This document shows, piece after piece, positions 23,833 to 37,275 of a DNA stretch of 64,000 bases (its first letter is position 1; the number at the start of each line of letters is the position of its first letter). Where the stretch lies: assembly GCA_029224185.1 (NCBI GenBank), contig CM055210.1:12043921-12107920 (forward strand), in the 5' to 3' direction. Under the pieces are notes generated by a model. The model worked only from the letters and a program-made list of their open reading frames with translations, had not been told where the DNA came from and did no database searches. This stretch comes from Karalla daura (Eukaryota; Chordata; Actinopteri; Chaetodontiformes; Leiognathidae). The translations under genes and the position numbers were made by a program.

Positions 23833-25794
23833 GGCGCATAATGAACGGATGATGACTTGCAAAACACACTTCTGAGACGGGCGAGGAAAGAAACACAGTC
23901 TGGAGAGCTTGTGAACTCCCCGTGCATCACGCTCACTGTCGACAGATCTGCGAGAGCGCGTATTCATTAAACTGGATTTCATTTCATAATAAAAGTTTAA
24001 ATTCAATTCCTTCTCCTCGTTTTTGGAGCTCTCTCCGCGCCGCATCATTGAATTTGCTCTCTGCGTCCCTACTCTATGCATGAACTGTCTCAGTGCTAGA
24101 TTTCAGGGGCACCGTGTTGGACATTAAACAGCGCTCTGCATTAATGCGTCCTGCAGGATTAAGTGTTTCAATCCCTAAGACACAGATGAGGTTTCGGGCC
24201 TGATCATTGCCTGTGCTGCGCAGACACAGCGAGACTATGGGCGTGAAACAAGCAGAGGGGTCTTTTCAGTTCAGCACAAACAGACTGACTAACAGGGTGC
24301 TTGCGCTTTACGTGCGCATATACATGTTGCACATGAGGCTCAGATGTGCCAGATGGCTTGAAGTAGCGCGATAAATCCGAGGTTTAGATTCCTCATATTG
24401 TGTGCTGTTTATGACTAGTAAAGCTGCCACGCTCTGGCCTCGCTAAGCACGCTGGCTCTTTGTCAAGCTCTGTCAAGTGGCTCCACGCAGGTCTGAGCCG
24501 CTCTGCAATGAACAGCCAGGTTGAATGTTATTTCTGTCCTCTTTCTTTTTTACCTCCGGTTCTTTGTCTTCCCAATGGGCCGGTCAGGAATCTAGAGGAC
24601 ACATGCAAAAGGCGGGCAGGAGATGGAGTTTAGGAGGTATTATTATCTTTAGCTTGTTTGTGGAAAGGCAAGCTCGCCGAGGTTGCCATATATCATATTC
24701 TGCAGAGTCTCCGGATTCATTGGCGTCTTTTGACGTTAAGTCGTAAAACAGTCGCATGCAAATTGAATCTGAGGTGGACGTGGAGGGTGGAGGGGGATCC
24801 CTGAACATGCAGGCATCACTCAGGACGCCGGCATGAAGCTGCGTCCCGAGCACGACTCGCATCACACACTCAGTCGGACACACTTCGCACGCCGCTCTCC
24901 CTGGACTTCATTATGACGCTTTCCAGCAGACCACGGCCCGGGAGATTGGGTTTGAAGGCGGCTGTCGGCCTCCTTCCCGTCGGCAGGCGCCGAGGACGTG
25001 ATAACACGCAATAAAAACCGAGGAATTGATGTAAATCCTGTTCTCCCTTTCAAAGGACAGCCACAACCGCCGTCTCGGCTTCCAGGGCGCTGGGTCTCGT
25101 GTCGGGGGCTCTGCGTGCTAAGAGGACCTTCATCATGCTCTGGGTAACGGAGCCAGTAATTGGAGTTCCCTCTGCCTTCAAGTACGAACCCACATGCTGC
25201 AGCGGCAGAGCACCGGCCTGATTTACGCCCCTTCGTTAGGCACAGACACGCCCACAACGCGGGTTAGCTCTGGGGGCGCTGAAAGGTCATCCGTCCGGAG
25301 AAGCTGTGACATGTACGGGCTAAACAAGAGGCCTGGTCCAGCACCGTCCCTCCTCTCTCCTCCACCCTGGTGGGCCCTTCCTCCCTCCCTGCCGATATTC
25401 ATCCATGAATCAGCGAGCGGCGCGGTGGACGGGACGGAGAGCGAGGGATGGAGTCAGTCAGAGTGGGACACCCGGGAGGGGAACAGCTGTCTGCGAGATT
25501 GCTCCAATGTGTGAGAGCGCGAGAGAAAGAATCCTTTTGTTCGCCGGCGGTTTCGCCGCTCCGCCGCGGAGCTTTCATGTGCGCGGGGCGGACAAAGGCC
25601 CCATGCATCTCGGATGAGGCAGAGACCTCAGGAAGCGCACGCAGCAGACGTAATGAGTAGGCAGGAGAGAAAGCACAAACATGTTCCAGGAAGTGAAACT
25701 GCGTGTACGCGGTGGAGAGAGGTAGTTTAACTAATGACGGAGTCGGGGACGGCGGCGTCCAAGAGAAACCAGCGCTGGGCCAAAGAATCTCAGA

Positions 25795-25880
25795 GTAATA
25801 GTCCCACTCTGTGCAATTGCTAAATTAATTAGTTCTGGATTGGCACTTTACATAATACCTAGTTCTTTTTTAATGGTTTT
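25795..25880. promoter_or_regulatory. Candidate regulatory stretch
   Basis: GTGCAATTGCTAAATTAATT, then AGTTCTGGATTGGC, is complex AT-rich sequence containing CAATTG and TTAATTAG. Motif-level evidence only. Confidence 0.2.
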
Positions 25881-26439
25881 GTGGGGAGGGCTTCACGGCG
25901 AGGCGTATCTAACCTTTAGGATGGAGCGTCTGTGACTTGTTTGTTTCTCCAGGAATCCCCGTACGTGGCGCCTCCGTTCTTGACCCACTTTATTTAAGCG
26001 CAAAGTCACTTTTCATCATCAAGTGAAACGGCTACAGTGAAGAATACGCTTTGGAAGTGGGAACCATTGCAAAAAGAAAAATGGTTTTCCCAGTGAAAAT
26101 AGATAGAATTACATACTGGAATGGCTTTTTTTTCCATTTTCTTTTGACCATTTTGTCGTCGTTTGATACAAGGGCCCCAGCCCTGCAGATAGGGTTACTC
26201 ACTTCCCCACTGTTGACATTCTGGGAGAGAGCGATCCTATCCATTGTCTCTGCCACACGCCCAAGGGTACCTCCGCATCTTTTGGAAGTTGTGCATGACA
26301 ATTTGTTTCGTAGCTGTACGGTTGTGTCACATATGATATCTCTTCTGAACCCAGTGCGATCTGGTTTTGGGATTCCTTTTCTCTTTCTTGGTCAAATTGC
26401 TCCAGTCGTCCCACTGGAATCCCACTCAGGCCAGAGCGA

Positions 26440-26545
26440 GGGCCTCTCTGTTTGCATGTCCTCCCCGGGTCTGTGTGGGTTTGCTCTTGGCACTCTGGTT
26501 TCTTCCCACAGTCCAGAAACATGCATGTTTAGGTCGATTTGCCCC
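26440..26545 (+). repeat. Common teleost dispersed repeat, fragment 6
   Basis: This is among the best-preserved copies: TTTGCATGTCCTCCCCGG, GTCTGTGTGGGTTTGCTC, GGTTTCTTCCCACAGTCCAG, AAACATGCATGTTTAGG. A 180-codon ORF (26051-26593) runs through it and is explained partly by the insertion. Confidence 0.75.
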
Positions 26546-26799
26546 CTATGTGTGAAACCCTGCCAATCTCAGCACAGTAAAAGTAAATGGTAAAAGTGTC
26601 AAATAGTACATACTACATAAAAAAGTACATACACTACCAACAAAGGTAATGGAACTAAACACTGGAATAGTTATATGCTCTTCAAAATCGATCAAAATTG
26701 ATAATCTTGCAGAGAGTTTGACATGTTTGAGGCCCACATGCTGCAATTTCACAGAAGAGTTTTCCTTTATTCTTTTTTAATTTGGCGTGAAAAGACGGC

Positions 26800-29700
26800 A
26801 AAAAGAACTGGTAAAATATGCTGACGTTTCATGTGGCGGCGCCGATTTCATTTTTACATCACTCTGATTTCAGGCTTTGTTTTCAGCCAGCTGTTTTCAT
26901 GCCTTCACAGTCATAATAGGATGCTGCAAGATGTTGGTTTGCCACAGCACATGGGTAATGGCGCTTCAGACATCAATGGAGGAGGAGTGAGGCCACCACA
27001 TGTTGGCTGCAGTCCTGAGCCTTTTAGGTACAGACTATTGAGTGTGCCTCAGCGCTGGGCCGAGGCACAGAGCCCCAGATAATGTTTTCAGAGTGCGCTA
27101 AATGAACCAGGACAGCGAGAGGGCGACTGGGAGCTGGTGCAATTTCGATGCATGCGACACAGACGCATAAGACACTAATCCCGGTTTGTTTGCACGTTGG
27201 TGCTGATAAATGGAGTCGTTCGACATTATGAATGAATCTGCGTACATCACACACAAACGCCTTTGAGGTGACCGATCCGTGCAAGGCTTCAAGGAAGCAT
27301 GGTGCAGCCGAGCGTCTGTGTGCGAGGAGAGAGACTTCAGAGTGCCAAGAATGACTGTTTATTATCTTTCTGTTGCACTTGTCAAGCATCCACTTGTGTG
27401 GCTCTCGGTGCCTTCTGGTTTTGTCAAAATAAATAAACGTCTTCAAGGAAACCTTGGCAAATGGCTTCGCTTTTTCTTTCCTTTTTTAGTTATACAAAGA
27501 AAGCAAGGTTTGGAGAGAGCATTCCACGTCCGTCTCCCCTCCCTCACGAATGAGCTCGCGGCGGAGCGGAGGACATGTTCTGCGGTCGCGCCGTTTTGAT
27601 CGCAAATAAAATGAAGCACTTAGCAAAAGATCCGTTTCTCGCGGCCTAATGGAGGAATTAGTCAGAGACGACACCCTCGCGAGAACGATATAACCCAGCG
27701 GTCTGCGACGGATTCAGACGTCTCTAAATGAAAGAGCTGTGTTTCAGCAGCGGCTTGAGCGACCAGAGATGTGCTGGCGAACACGAGAGAGGTCGACGCA
27801 GTCGTAAATCAGCGCAGGAGCCCGAGTGTTGCCATTTGCCTCAATATTCAGCTCATTGTTTTAGGTTTCCAGCCCACAAACTCAGAACTCATCAGCCTCA
27901 TTTCCCGCCGGCAGCAAAGCCTCAGCAGAAACCCAATAAACTCAGGTTGTGCTGCAGACGCTCATCCAAGTGGCTAGCTAGCTCGAGCATAATGGCGTAT
28001 TCAGTTGTGGGAAACCAAGACGAAAGCTAAATTGATTCTGGACTTTAGTTCGTAACCAAACTCTAAACTCGCTTCCTCTCCTGCTGGATGTGAGACCAGT
28101 CAAGTGTTTGCTAATTAGGTGATAATGTTGTGCTTACAGCGTGCTCGGCTGTATTCAGGTTTAAAGATGAATGGAGCTACATTAAATTACATCTTACCAG
28201 GAGCTGGTTCAAGGAAGCTGGCATCAAGGTCCCCTCTGTGTTTATTAGCAAACCCCAAGACGTATAGCCTAGCTCGGCACAAGTCGCCCGCTAATGATGG
28301 GAAATTGCTAGCCTCCGCCCAAAGATAAAAACACTTTTGAATTGCTCCAACATGCTGTACCTAGTTACGTAGCTGGCTAACTACCATTACGCCTCAGATT
28401 CAGCTGGGCTCCATCCAGAGTTATCTCTGAAACTTCACAGAGAGGAGATAAAAGGTGAATAACAAGCTCCGTTGACTAAGCCAACTGGCCGTATGGTTGG
28501 ACAGTGGTTAGCGCCGTTTCCTCACAGTTAGAAGGTCACAAGTTTGTACTCTGAGCCCGGAAATTTCTCTGTGGAATCTCGCCCTATGTGAGCTGGAGAT
28601 AAGCTCCAGCAGACCCTCATTATACTGTACCATCAGGTACAAAGCTAATGGACGAATGGACGGATGCCTAAGATAACTGCTTGTTAAAGCAGCAGTGAAG
28701 AAGCTAAGCATGCAACTCCCTTGTTCTCCACTGCATATGTGCGCTAAACACAGCTAGAGATCTATCCAAACCAGTGGAATTTATTCCTTTTTATAATGTT
28801 GAGTGGTGTTGATTATCACAATTAATGATATGAAACACCCTACAACAAATCTAAGAATAAGCATGTGTTTAAGAATAAGCACATGTAGCTTCGCCTTGTA
28901 GCCTTCTTTATTTGAAGGCTTGAAGATGAATGTCAGATAACAGATTGAATATTGATGATTTTTACAGTAATTACATTAATACTGTCACAACTTTTACCCA
29001 TAAACATTATGATCCACTCAATTTTCCAAGGCTAAAACGTACTCTATTCAGAATATAGAGTACCAGAGTTCACATTTTGTGACAGGTGAGGGGTGGTGGG
29101 ATCTGGGATGGTGCATGATTGGTGTGTGTGGGGGTTGGGTGTTATGGGGTGGGGGGGGGGGGGGGGCTATGAGTTCAAAGTCCTGATGTCCTGGGGGAAG
29201 GAGCTCCTCCTCGGCGCCTCGTGACGAGCATGTGGCTATCAAAATCCAAAAGTTCCTGGGAAAAGTGATTTCCACTTCTGAGAGGAGACGCGAGGCGACG
29301 TGGCATCTTGTCACCCAGAATTATCCGTTTATTTATAAGATGTCTCTCAGCTGCAAACATCACCGCCTCTAAAACAAAATGAAAGGCAGCCACGCTGTGC
29401 TCTTCAATAAATACGGAGAAAAATAGAGTGGAAATACTGCACTCTCTGTAAGTACGCGGGGCTGAAGGAAATTGGGTGGTGCGAGTGTTTGTGGAAGGAT
29501 TGCAAACGATTTCCCTTCTTGACTTATCAGTATTTCTGCTGCACAAAGCAGCACTTATTCCAGTCAAAGTGTCATAATGCGAGCGGCTAACTTTAAAGTC
29601 ACGTGGAGCAGATGCAATTTGGAAAAATGTAAAGAAACTCCTCAGTTTTATTTCCACGTATCAGTCAGACACGGTGGTGAGCGCGGGGCGCTGGCCAGTG

Positions 29701-31150
29701 CTTTCTGTTTCGCTGCGTTTGGCTGGGCTCGCTGGCATCGTCACACAGCAGGAATGGAGCTGACTCCTCACATGTCTGCGCGCTAGAATCCAGTCCATTA
29801 TCAAACCTGACGTTCTGACCACCATAAATCACTTTATATCACGACGCTGCGGTTTGCTCATGATGTTACGGCGCGCTGGCAGAGGCGGGACGAAATAATA
29901 AATAACAACTTTGGCTAAACATTGTTGGACGGCCATCACGAACCAGAAAGCCACAGCGTTACAGCGTCATTACACAGACATTACCTGGTGGTGCATGTCA
30001 ACGGGACGTCTTCGGACTGTTTAATCTAATCCCAACACTCCAAAACCTCAAGACATCCGACTCAAACCCTCGCATTTGAGAGGAACGAACGAGTAAACCC
30101 TGTTTTTCATGACAAATGAGTTGGAGCAACCGGTTGTTTGAGCCTCGCAGTGGCTGCAGGAATGAGAATGGCTGGCGTCTTGAATAACGTGGTCATCACT
30201 CTTTGAAGCTCCATAGAAACGGGTGAGTGGCAGCGCGCACATGCGTCACAGGTGTAAGGTGAGCGAATGAGCGTCTTTGTTTTGGCGATGACAACCTCCT
30301 GCCACTCACAGACGTGTGTTCACAGCACACACACTGCAGCGGAGGGCCGGGTCAGCTGCAGGTCCAGACACGGCACCTCCGCCATGAAACACGCATGTAG
30401 CACATCCCCGGGTCTGTCACCGGCACGACCACGGCTGGCACACGGGAGCTGTGATTGTCATCTGCGCTCCGGCTCACCGTCTGTCCTCTAGTAGCCACCA
30501 GTGGCAGGAGTGAAAGCACTCGGGCTCTTCATCAAAACATTGCCAATTCAATGCAAAACGATGGGAGTCACACGTGAAGGGACGTCACACTTCCGTGACC
30601 CCGCATAATGTCCAAATCCCTCTATTTGCACTGGTATTTGTCCTTCGAGCAGGGGAGGATCAACCGATTTATTTTGGTATGTTGTGTAATGATGGTACAG
30701 CGGATTAAGAATTTAATATGGCACTAAATAACAGGTGTGAATACTGGCTGACTCAGCCGCTGAAGCACCCCTCCCCCACCCCGATCTATTCCGAAACGCC
30801 ACCCTCTGATGTACATCCAGCAACAGCACTTGAAGAGTAAACACATGCTGCAAACATAGTCGGTGTAACGGAGCCGGGGCGTCGTAAATCACGGCGGGCA
30901 GCTCTCCCGGGGGTGCTTGTGGCTGTTAGCGTCAGAAGTGGCAGTGTTGAAAATGATCAGGAGCTCAGGTATCCCGGTGCCAGGCGAGAGTGTTGTGCTC
31001 GGCTGACACATGTTTGTGACCTGGGCTCCCTTGTGACAGCTGTGAGTAATGGCCTCATCCTGCAAGTTTGGGTAACTGCAACAAATCCACAGCGGGGTGG
31101 TTAGTACGAGATGAGGCACTGGGGAGATCTGATGTCTGCTTGATGGCATT
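26800..31150. other. Non-coding intronic stretch
   Basis: No gene recognised. A poly-G tract lies at 29141-29166 beside GGTGTGTGTGGGGGTTGGG. One dispersed repeat (28.5 kb) interrupts otherwise unique sequence. Confidence 0.5.
28495..28675 (+). repeat. Common teleost dispersed repeat, fragment 7
   Basis: The 5' hallmark ACAGTGGTTAGCGCC and TTTCCTCACAG and the 3' end GAGCTGGAGATAAGCTCCAG, then GGACGAATGGACGGATG, are both present. Most of the middle is deleted, so both ends of the family are visible in one copy. Confidence 0.7.
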
Positions 31151-31158
31151 TTTCTCGG

Positions 31159-31215
31159 TATGTGTGTGTGTGTGTGTAGTGTGTGTGTAGTGTGTGTGTA
31201 GTGCGTGTAGTGTGG
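31159..31215. repeat. (TG)n with TAGTGTGTGTG higher-order unit
   Basis: A GT array gives way to three to four copies of an AG-interrupted unit of about 10-12 bp. Confidence 0.85.
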
Positions 31216-31734
31216 CAGAAAAGATCCCCTGAAAACGACCGCTCCTGTGTCAGATTTAAAGCATTCTGGGATGAGCCCCATGAGCCCCATAAGAGCGGCG
31301 GTTTGGGCAACAAAAGGGGGTCAAAACAGCAAGGTAATGTTTGCGGTCGGAGGCAGAAATGTGTCTGTGCTTGCGAGCGGGCCATGTGGTAAGCAACTGG
31401 CAGCTGAGGCCTGACAATGTTTGAGGGGTCTGAAACTGAAAACCTTGTCAGTCAATCCCACACTTGGCCTGAGGGGTGATGGCGGGAAGTGGTAGCGTGG
31501 CTTGTTGCTGTATTTTCCTTTCAGAAAGGGCCCAGAAAGAGGCGTTCTGCTGTGCCCGTCTTGAGGCCAGGGCACTTCAGCATCTCGCGCACTCTAACAA
31601 GATCTCGGGGCCCGAATTAAACCTGACGCGTGATAATATTTGATGTCGCCCCGAGAACCCGAGAGCCGAGCAGTCACAGGGAGTCGTGAGTAACGACCCG
31701 AGAGGGGAGGAGGAGGGAAACAGTCTCACTGGGG

Positions 31735-32290
31735 TGGATTGCAGCTGCTCCGGTAATGTGGCTCTTCCATTAATTGCCTCATTTACCTTGTGACATAAGA
31801 CAAACTAGTTAAAGGCCTCCTGACCTGCCTCCAGTCGATCAGGCAGTTTCAACGTGCTCAGTCAAGGAGGGCCTAATTTCCTCCCATTAATCACTGCAGG
31901 CCCTGCACTGACAGACGTGGGGACTCCTACCCAAGCTGGAGATGAATGTGACTCCCCGTGCGGTGGACGCAGCCAGCTCAAACTATCGGCCTCCTTGTCT
32001 TACTCTCTTCCCAGTATCGCTTAGGAAACGATACAACAATAGCTCACATATCAATGCTGCAGTTGGCTTCGGGGATCAATCAGAATGCTCAAGTTTGACA
32101 TTCGGGGCTTAATTGCAATAATTAGAATGTGACCGTTGGCCTACAACTTGACTGGTCATTGATAATCTTGAAAAGCAAGAGAGTGAATATTTTCCTTGGG
32201 CTCCGTAATGCTTGTTAATCTGCCAGAGGTAATCTAAACACACCTCAGATATTGCTAAATTACATTTTGCTAGACCAAATAATGAAAACC
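31735..32290. promoter_or_regulatory. Candidate regulatory stretch
   Basis: About 550 bp of repeat-free, complex sequence with TTCCATTAATTGCC, CTAGTTAAAGGCC, CCCATTAATCAC, GGGGCTTAATTGC, AATAATTAGAATG and TCATTGATAATC. A split near-inverted pair GGCCTCCTGACC / GGAGGGCC is present. Confidence 0.3.
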
Positions 32291-33285
32291 ATATCACTTT
32301 TTTTTTCGGAACTCGTTAAAGCGCCAACAAAAACCTCTACTAAGAGCCAGGTTTGGCCCGCAGGCCCCACTTTGGGCAGTCTTAGTCTCAACACAAAACT
32401 CTAGTCTAGCACTGCCAAACTAGACGGTCCAAGAAGAAAAGGCCTGGGCTGAGAACCCGGGGCCAGGAGGGCGTAGCGGCTGCGGCGGCTGATACGGGCC
32501 TGGCTGCTCTCTGGGAGGGAATGGCTCCACTCCTGGCTCTGGCTGGACTTACCAGCTGCTCTCGAACCTCAGCAGCAACTGCAGCTGCACACACGTATAC
32601 CGACTCTCAGCTTCCATATCGAATCCACCCATTACAACACACACACACACACGCTCATAATACTCGATACCCGCTGTAAATACAGAGGCCCCGGGGCACG
32701 CACCAAATAACTCCCATTTGGACTTTTTAAAGCTGCATAAATGACAGAATTGGGTTCTTTTTTGAATGTTTGAATAGCGAAAAGAAAGAATTATTCATCC
32801 ATGGTGTCATCTTCTCCGAGATCAGTGGAAGTGGGAGCTGGATACGTCGAAATTCAAGCAGAAGTGGCAGGTTTCGGTGGCGTGGAGCGGCCGTTGCCCA
32901 TGGAGCTGTGTGAGCAGCGTGGATGAGACGGCTGCACATCCCAGCAGCTCATCAACAGCGATGGGGGACACTGCAAGAGGCGGAGGAGCTGGCACCCAGC
33001 CGCAAAAACGCCTTTTGTAGTGACCAGCCCTCACAAAGGCCCCCCGCCGTGAGTCAACAAACACGCCGTCTCATGAAGATGACAAGGCCCCCCCCCACCC
33101 ACACCCCCACCCCGCCCCCCCTGTCCGACACGTCCGCACACAAAGGGGATCTTTTTGGGACGCTGACAATGTCGCTCTTTCAGCACGTCGGGCATGGGTG
33201 CTTCGAGAAGTCCACCCGGCGGACGACCCCGCAGAACCCCGACCCGTTGCCATGGCGCCCAGAACACAAACAGAGCAATGTCCGA

Positions 33286-33390
33286 CCAGAGGGCCCGCCA
33301 GAGGGCCGGCCAGAGGGCCCTCCAGAGGGCCCTCTGGCCGGCCCTCCAGACGGCCCTCCAGAGGGCCTACCAAAGGGCCTTCCAGAGGGA
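33286..33390. repeat. 12-bp minisatellite, unit CCAGAGGGCCCT
   Basis: About nine diverged units. In one plus frame it encodes PEG-containing tetrapeptides, producing a 174-codon ORF (32923-33447) that I regard as spurious. An inverted segment creates a perfect hairpin at 33304-33343. Confidence 0.9.
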
Positions 33391-33514
33391 CACAAACTGT
33401 GCTCCATCGAAATCAATGAGGACGAGGAGACACAGGAGGTGGCGTAGGACACGCTGGCGGCCAGGACCGAGTCGTGGCAATGAAACCGGGTGGTTGCGGA
33501 GGGCGGGGTGGGGT

Positions 33515-33558
33515 GTTTGGGGGGAGGGGGGGGGGGGGTGGATGGGGTGTGGGGGGGG
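33515..33558. repeat. G-rich tract
   Basis: GGGGGGAGGGGGGGGGGGG-type sequence followed by further G runs. Confidence 0.8.
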
Positions 33559-35189
33559 CGAAAGATCATGAAACGAGAAAACGGTTCGCTTGCAGTTTTG
33601 CTGTTTAATTTCAAGCTCTATTAACTACAAGCGAATGCGAGGCTCAACCTGGAATTCTTAAATCTCCCCAAAAAAAAAAGAAGAAGAAGAAGAAAAAGGT
33701 TCGCCGCTTGCTTCACCAGTTTTATTTCCAGCAAACGTTATTAGTTTTCACGTAGCCGGGGTCAATATGCCACCGTGCAGGCAGCCCCAGAGCTCGCCTG
33801 ACAGCTCCATTACTCTGCTGTGTTGAGTCGGGCTCTCCAAACATCTCGGGTGAGGGCTGCGTGCAGCACGCACGCACACAGCGAAGCTGCACAGGCTCTA
33901 CAAGCCGTTACACAATGCAGAGAGAGGAACGGCGCTTTCCCCCCGTCCCTGGTGCGTCCTTCAAGACACGTTCCGTTCAAAACCCTCTCCATCACGGCTT
34001 CTATTTGATTTCGCACGCATGCATTTTCCAGTGCTTTATGGGGCATCTCTTTCCATGGGTGGAGTACCTTTGATTTGTGGCTTTTTCTAACCTAGGCATG
34101 GGATCATCGCTTAGCACCCTTCCGTCAAGACTTTTCGCTGCAGCTGAACGCAGACTTGTGCCAGAGGCACAATACTCTCCTCAGGGCTCGGGGCTTGAGC
34201 TCACTATTGGCAGGGATTTGGTTTTGGACACTTTAACCTGCCAGCAAATCTGGGTGGGCAGCTGGTAGAAACCTGAGCTCCGTCTGAACAAGGCCAAGTT
34301 CTAACTCGGTGCTGTCCCTAGGGCACTATTTCTAACCTTACAGCCTGGTGCCCGACCTCAGCGCGACACGTCTGAGCCCTAAAACGCCACACAAAGACCA
34401 CATTGAGCACTTGGTCAGAAGGCGACACCAGACCGTGTTCCCGGCTCGGAGTGGATGTCTGGATGGATGGCTTCTACGCGAATCACATTTATTAGCAACC
34501 TGATCGGGACCTTGTCAGGGCCGTTCAAAGGGACTAGTTGTAGTCATGCATGATGTGCACATTTCTCAGCAGCAGAGGCAGCAGCCGCCTGGACTAACCT
34601 GGAGCCATTAAGGATTCCTGATCCATCATCAGTGGCTCAGTCATTACCCACTCAGGCTGCAGCACGCATTCAGCCCTGCTCCTCTGTCGCAGGAATGAGC
34701 GGGATACAGCGGGTGGTATTGATCTTTTCTTTTAACACGCACGGAATTCAAATAAATCAATATATGTTTCGGGTTACACGGCCACGTTCAGAGCGCTGCA
34801 TTCTTGGTGAAATGCACACAAAAAAGAAAGAAAAAATGCCCTGTGTGGGATCAACACTGGCTGGCGGCGGCGTCCAGCATGAGGTAGAGTTCTGAGAAAG
34901 GGCGGAGGTATTCCACGGTGCAATGCGGTCATAGACAGCAGGCACTTTCTCTCCGCTTGCCTTCGGTATACAACTTCAAATCCAAGCACAACACTGAGCC
35001 GCCCCGGAGTCAGAGCGTGGCTCTGTCCCGTCCCGGAGCACCGCTGTTTACCGACAGGACTGACTAATGCCGTCGGCGTCGATCTTATGCGGCGATGACG
35101 AAAGGCCGGGACCGTGTTTAGAACTGGCCGGCCAGATTGATCTGACCTTGTTTACAGTCCGCTTAGAGTCGCCCCCCCTCCCTCCCCCG

Positions 35190-35420
35190 AGGAAAACATT
35201 TTAAACCCTGTCCCAAAATGTCAATATTTGCATAACACAACATGCTCAACATGCAGATTTCATGGCAGGATTTGCCAATCGGATTAGAATGGGCACCCAT
35301 ATTCCTCTGGCACATGCTTAACAACATTCCCCCAGGTTGCCGCATTCGCTGCGTCTTAGGCAATGTAAACAAGCACTTGTCTGTTTTTATTTGCGAGTTA
35401 CTAATCACACGCGCTTTGTA
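35190..35420. promoter_or_regulatory. Candidate regulatory stretch
   Basis: Complex AT-rich sequence with ATATTTGCATAAC (octamer-like ATTTGCAT), CCAATCGGATTAGAATGG and GTAAACAAGC (forkhead core GTAAACA). No ORF of interest. Confidence 0.25.
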
Positions 35421-35614
35421 CCTTTGAACCGCGGGTCATATACCTGCCAGGCGGCTGTCATCGGCCTCAAGGTGCTGTAAAACTGCTGAGAGACCGACTT
35501 GGCAAGCAGGCGCGGAAGGCAAGTTTCAATTATTAGCGCACAATGCTGAGCAAGTGACAGACTGCAGCCGGGCAGAGTGCACCTGTTGAGTGCACTGAAA
35601 AATGTAAATCAATG

Positions 35615-35646
35615 TCAGAGGCAGAGGCAGAGGCAGAGGCAGAGGC
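35615..35646. repeat. (CAGAGG)5 hexanucleotide repeat
   Basis: Five perfect AGAGGC units. Confidence 0.9.
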
Positions 35647-37245
35647 GTCTATGAGCCCCCCAGTGGGAAAGTCACGCCGAGGTGACCGTGTCGTGCCAGG
35701 AGTGACACGGTCGACCCGGCCGAGATGCCGCTGCAAGGATGAGCAGCGCTGCAACGTCTGAACCGGGGGTCTGTGCACATCCTTCCAAATATGAAACGAC
35801 CAGGTGACTGCATGACTGATAAAACGCTGGAGCTTCTGTTAAAGCGCGTGCAGACTGACTTCTTTTTAATGCATAAATAAACTGTATCCATTCATGTCTG
35901 AAATGCAGTGCGTGCCACAGTCATAGCAGCATGTGATTCATACTACGAGGATAGGATGTCACAGCTTAGATCATATGTTTTTGCAGCACTGCAAATATTT
36001 GCAGGTACCTCGAGAACACGTCGTGCATTTATTGCTTTCTCTATGAATCGCATATGCGCTCCGAGGACCTTACCTTCAACATACCACGTATCACATTAAC
36101 AGCCAATATAATTAGATCACAGTTTGGCTTGGACGACCCACTGATCATGCGAAATGTTACGAAATATTGGCCGCGAGTCATGCCCCGCACGCCCTCGCAT
36201 GACTGTAGTATCAAAAACTGGGTTTGCTAAAAAAAGAAAGGTACACATGCTACTGTTATGGCTCTCATGTTCACAGCTGTCCACGCCTAGTTGGCAGACG
36301 ACACCATGCCCTTCCCCTTCTGAAAACTTCATAACCGCTCCTCCAGGCCTCTCTCTGGCCTTTTCATGAAAAAGCTTAGTGCAACAAATTGCGTCTGCAA
36401 TTAAGTGAAACAGAAAGCCATAGAGAACGGGCCACCTACGCGCACATTTATGAACCTTGCAATAACAGTCGTGCAGTCGTGTTTGGCCCAGGCCGCAGCG
36501 ACTGAGCGGGACCAGGAACGAATGCATGAACGTACAAAGTCACAATCTTTGAGCGATTGTGCTGCTCAAAGCAGGCAGGTAATCTGCCTGCCAAGGATAA
36601 ATCAATGAGTGCCTCGTTAGATGTGCCTGCTCGGAGCAGCAGGTGCATGCTCGCTGCACCTTCTCCATGAAATGACTTCTTCAGCGCCGCTGAGATTACA
36701 CCACAAAGAGACTGCGTCTCAATTAGCTGTGGAAATCAAATGACTCTGTCACAAGCTTGGGTTCTAAATGCCTGCTTTGCCTGCTTTGCTCAGGGATGTT
36801 TACTCGCAAAAACAGGGAAAAACTACAAGGGATACATTTGGCACACCGGTCTCCATTCAGCCCATAACGGTTTCGGCGTTGAGCCCAGTTGTTGTGGACT
36901 TTGGAGGGAGCCAAAGTGGGAACAGGTGTGCGACACGTCTTTTTTCTCTTTACCACGGACTGCATGCAGTTGATCGCCGGGCTTAAAGCGAAATGCAGCA
37001 AAGGTACATGAGAGACTGATTCAAAGGAGGTGTGAGGTGATGCCCGAGATAAACAGCTCCCCCACATGCGTCCAATCCCTCAATCATCCCATTACATTTG
37101 GGATTTGAGAGAAAAGGGCCGAATCAGCTGCTAGCGCGCGTGTTGATCCTGGGATTCCAATAGCAGGTGTCACTGAGTGACCCAGTTCACTTGGTCGTAC
37201 CCGGGGTTTTTCAGGCTCTTTGCTGCGTGGCTAGCATGCATTTGC

Positions 37246-37275
37246 CACCCCCCCCCCCCCCACACACACACACAC
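37246..37275. repeat. Poly-C joined to (CA)n
   Basis: A run of about 12-13 C followed by eight CA units. Confidence 0.9.

Larger units (their letters stand above)
23090..26440. other. Non-coding intronic stretch
   Basis: No gene recognised. It holds a weak teleost-repeat fragment near 23.75 kb, a short (AT)n at 23600-23612 and CpG-moderate sequence at 25.4-25.7 kb. Confidence 0.5.

Noticed and set aside
26051..26593. 180-codon plus-strand ORF
   Set aside because: Its last third is the common teleost dispersed repeat; the rest matches nothing I know.
32923..33447. 174-codon ORF with PEGP repeats, and the antisense ORF with SGGP repeats
   Set aside because: Produced by the 12-bp minisatellite. 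Flanking residues show no family similarity and no splice structure.
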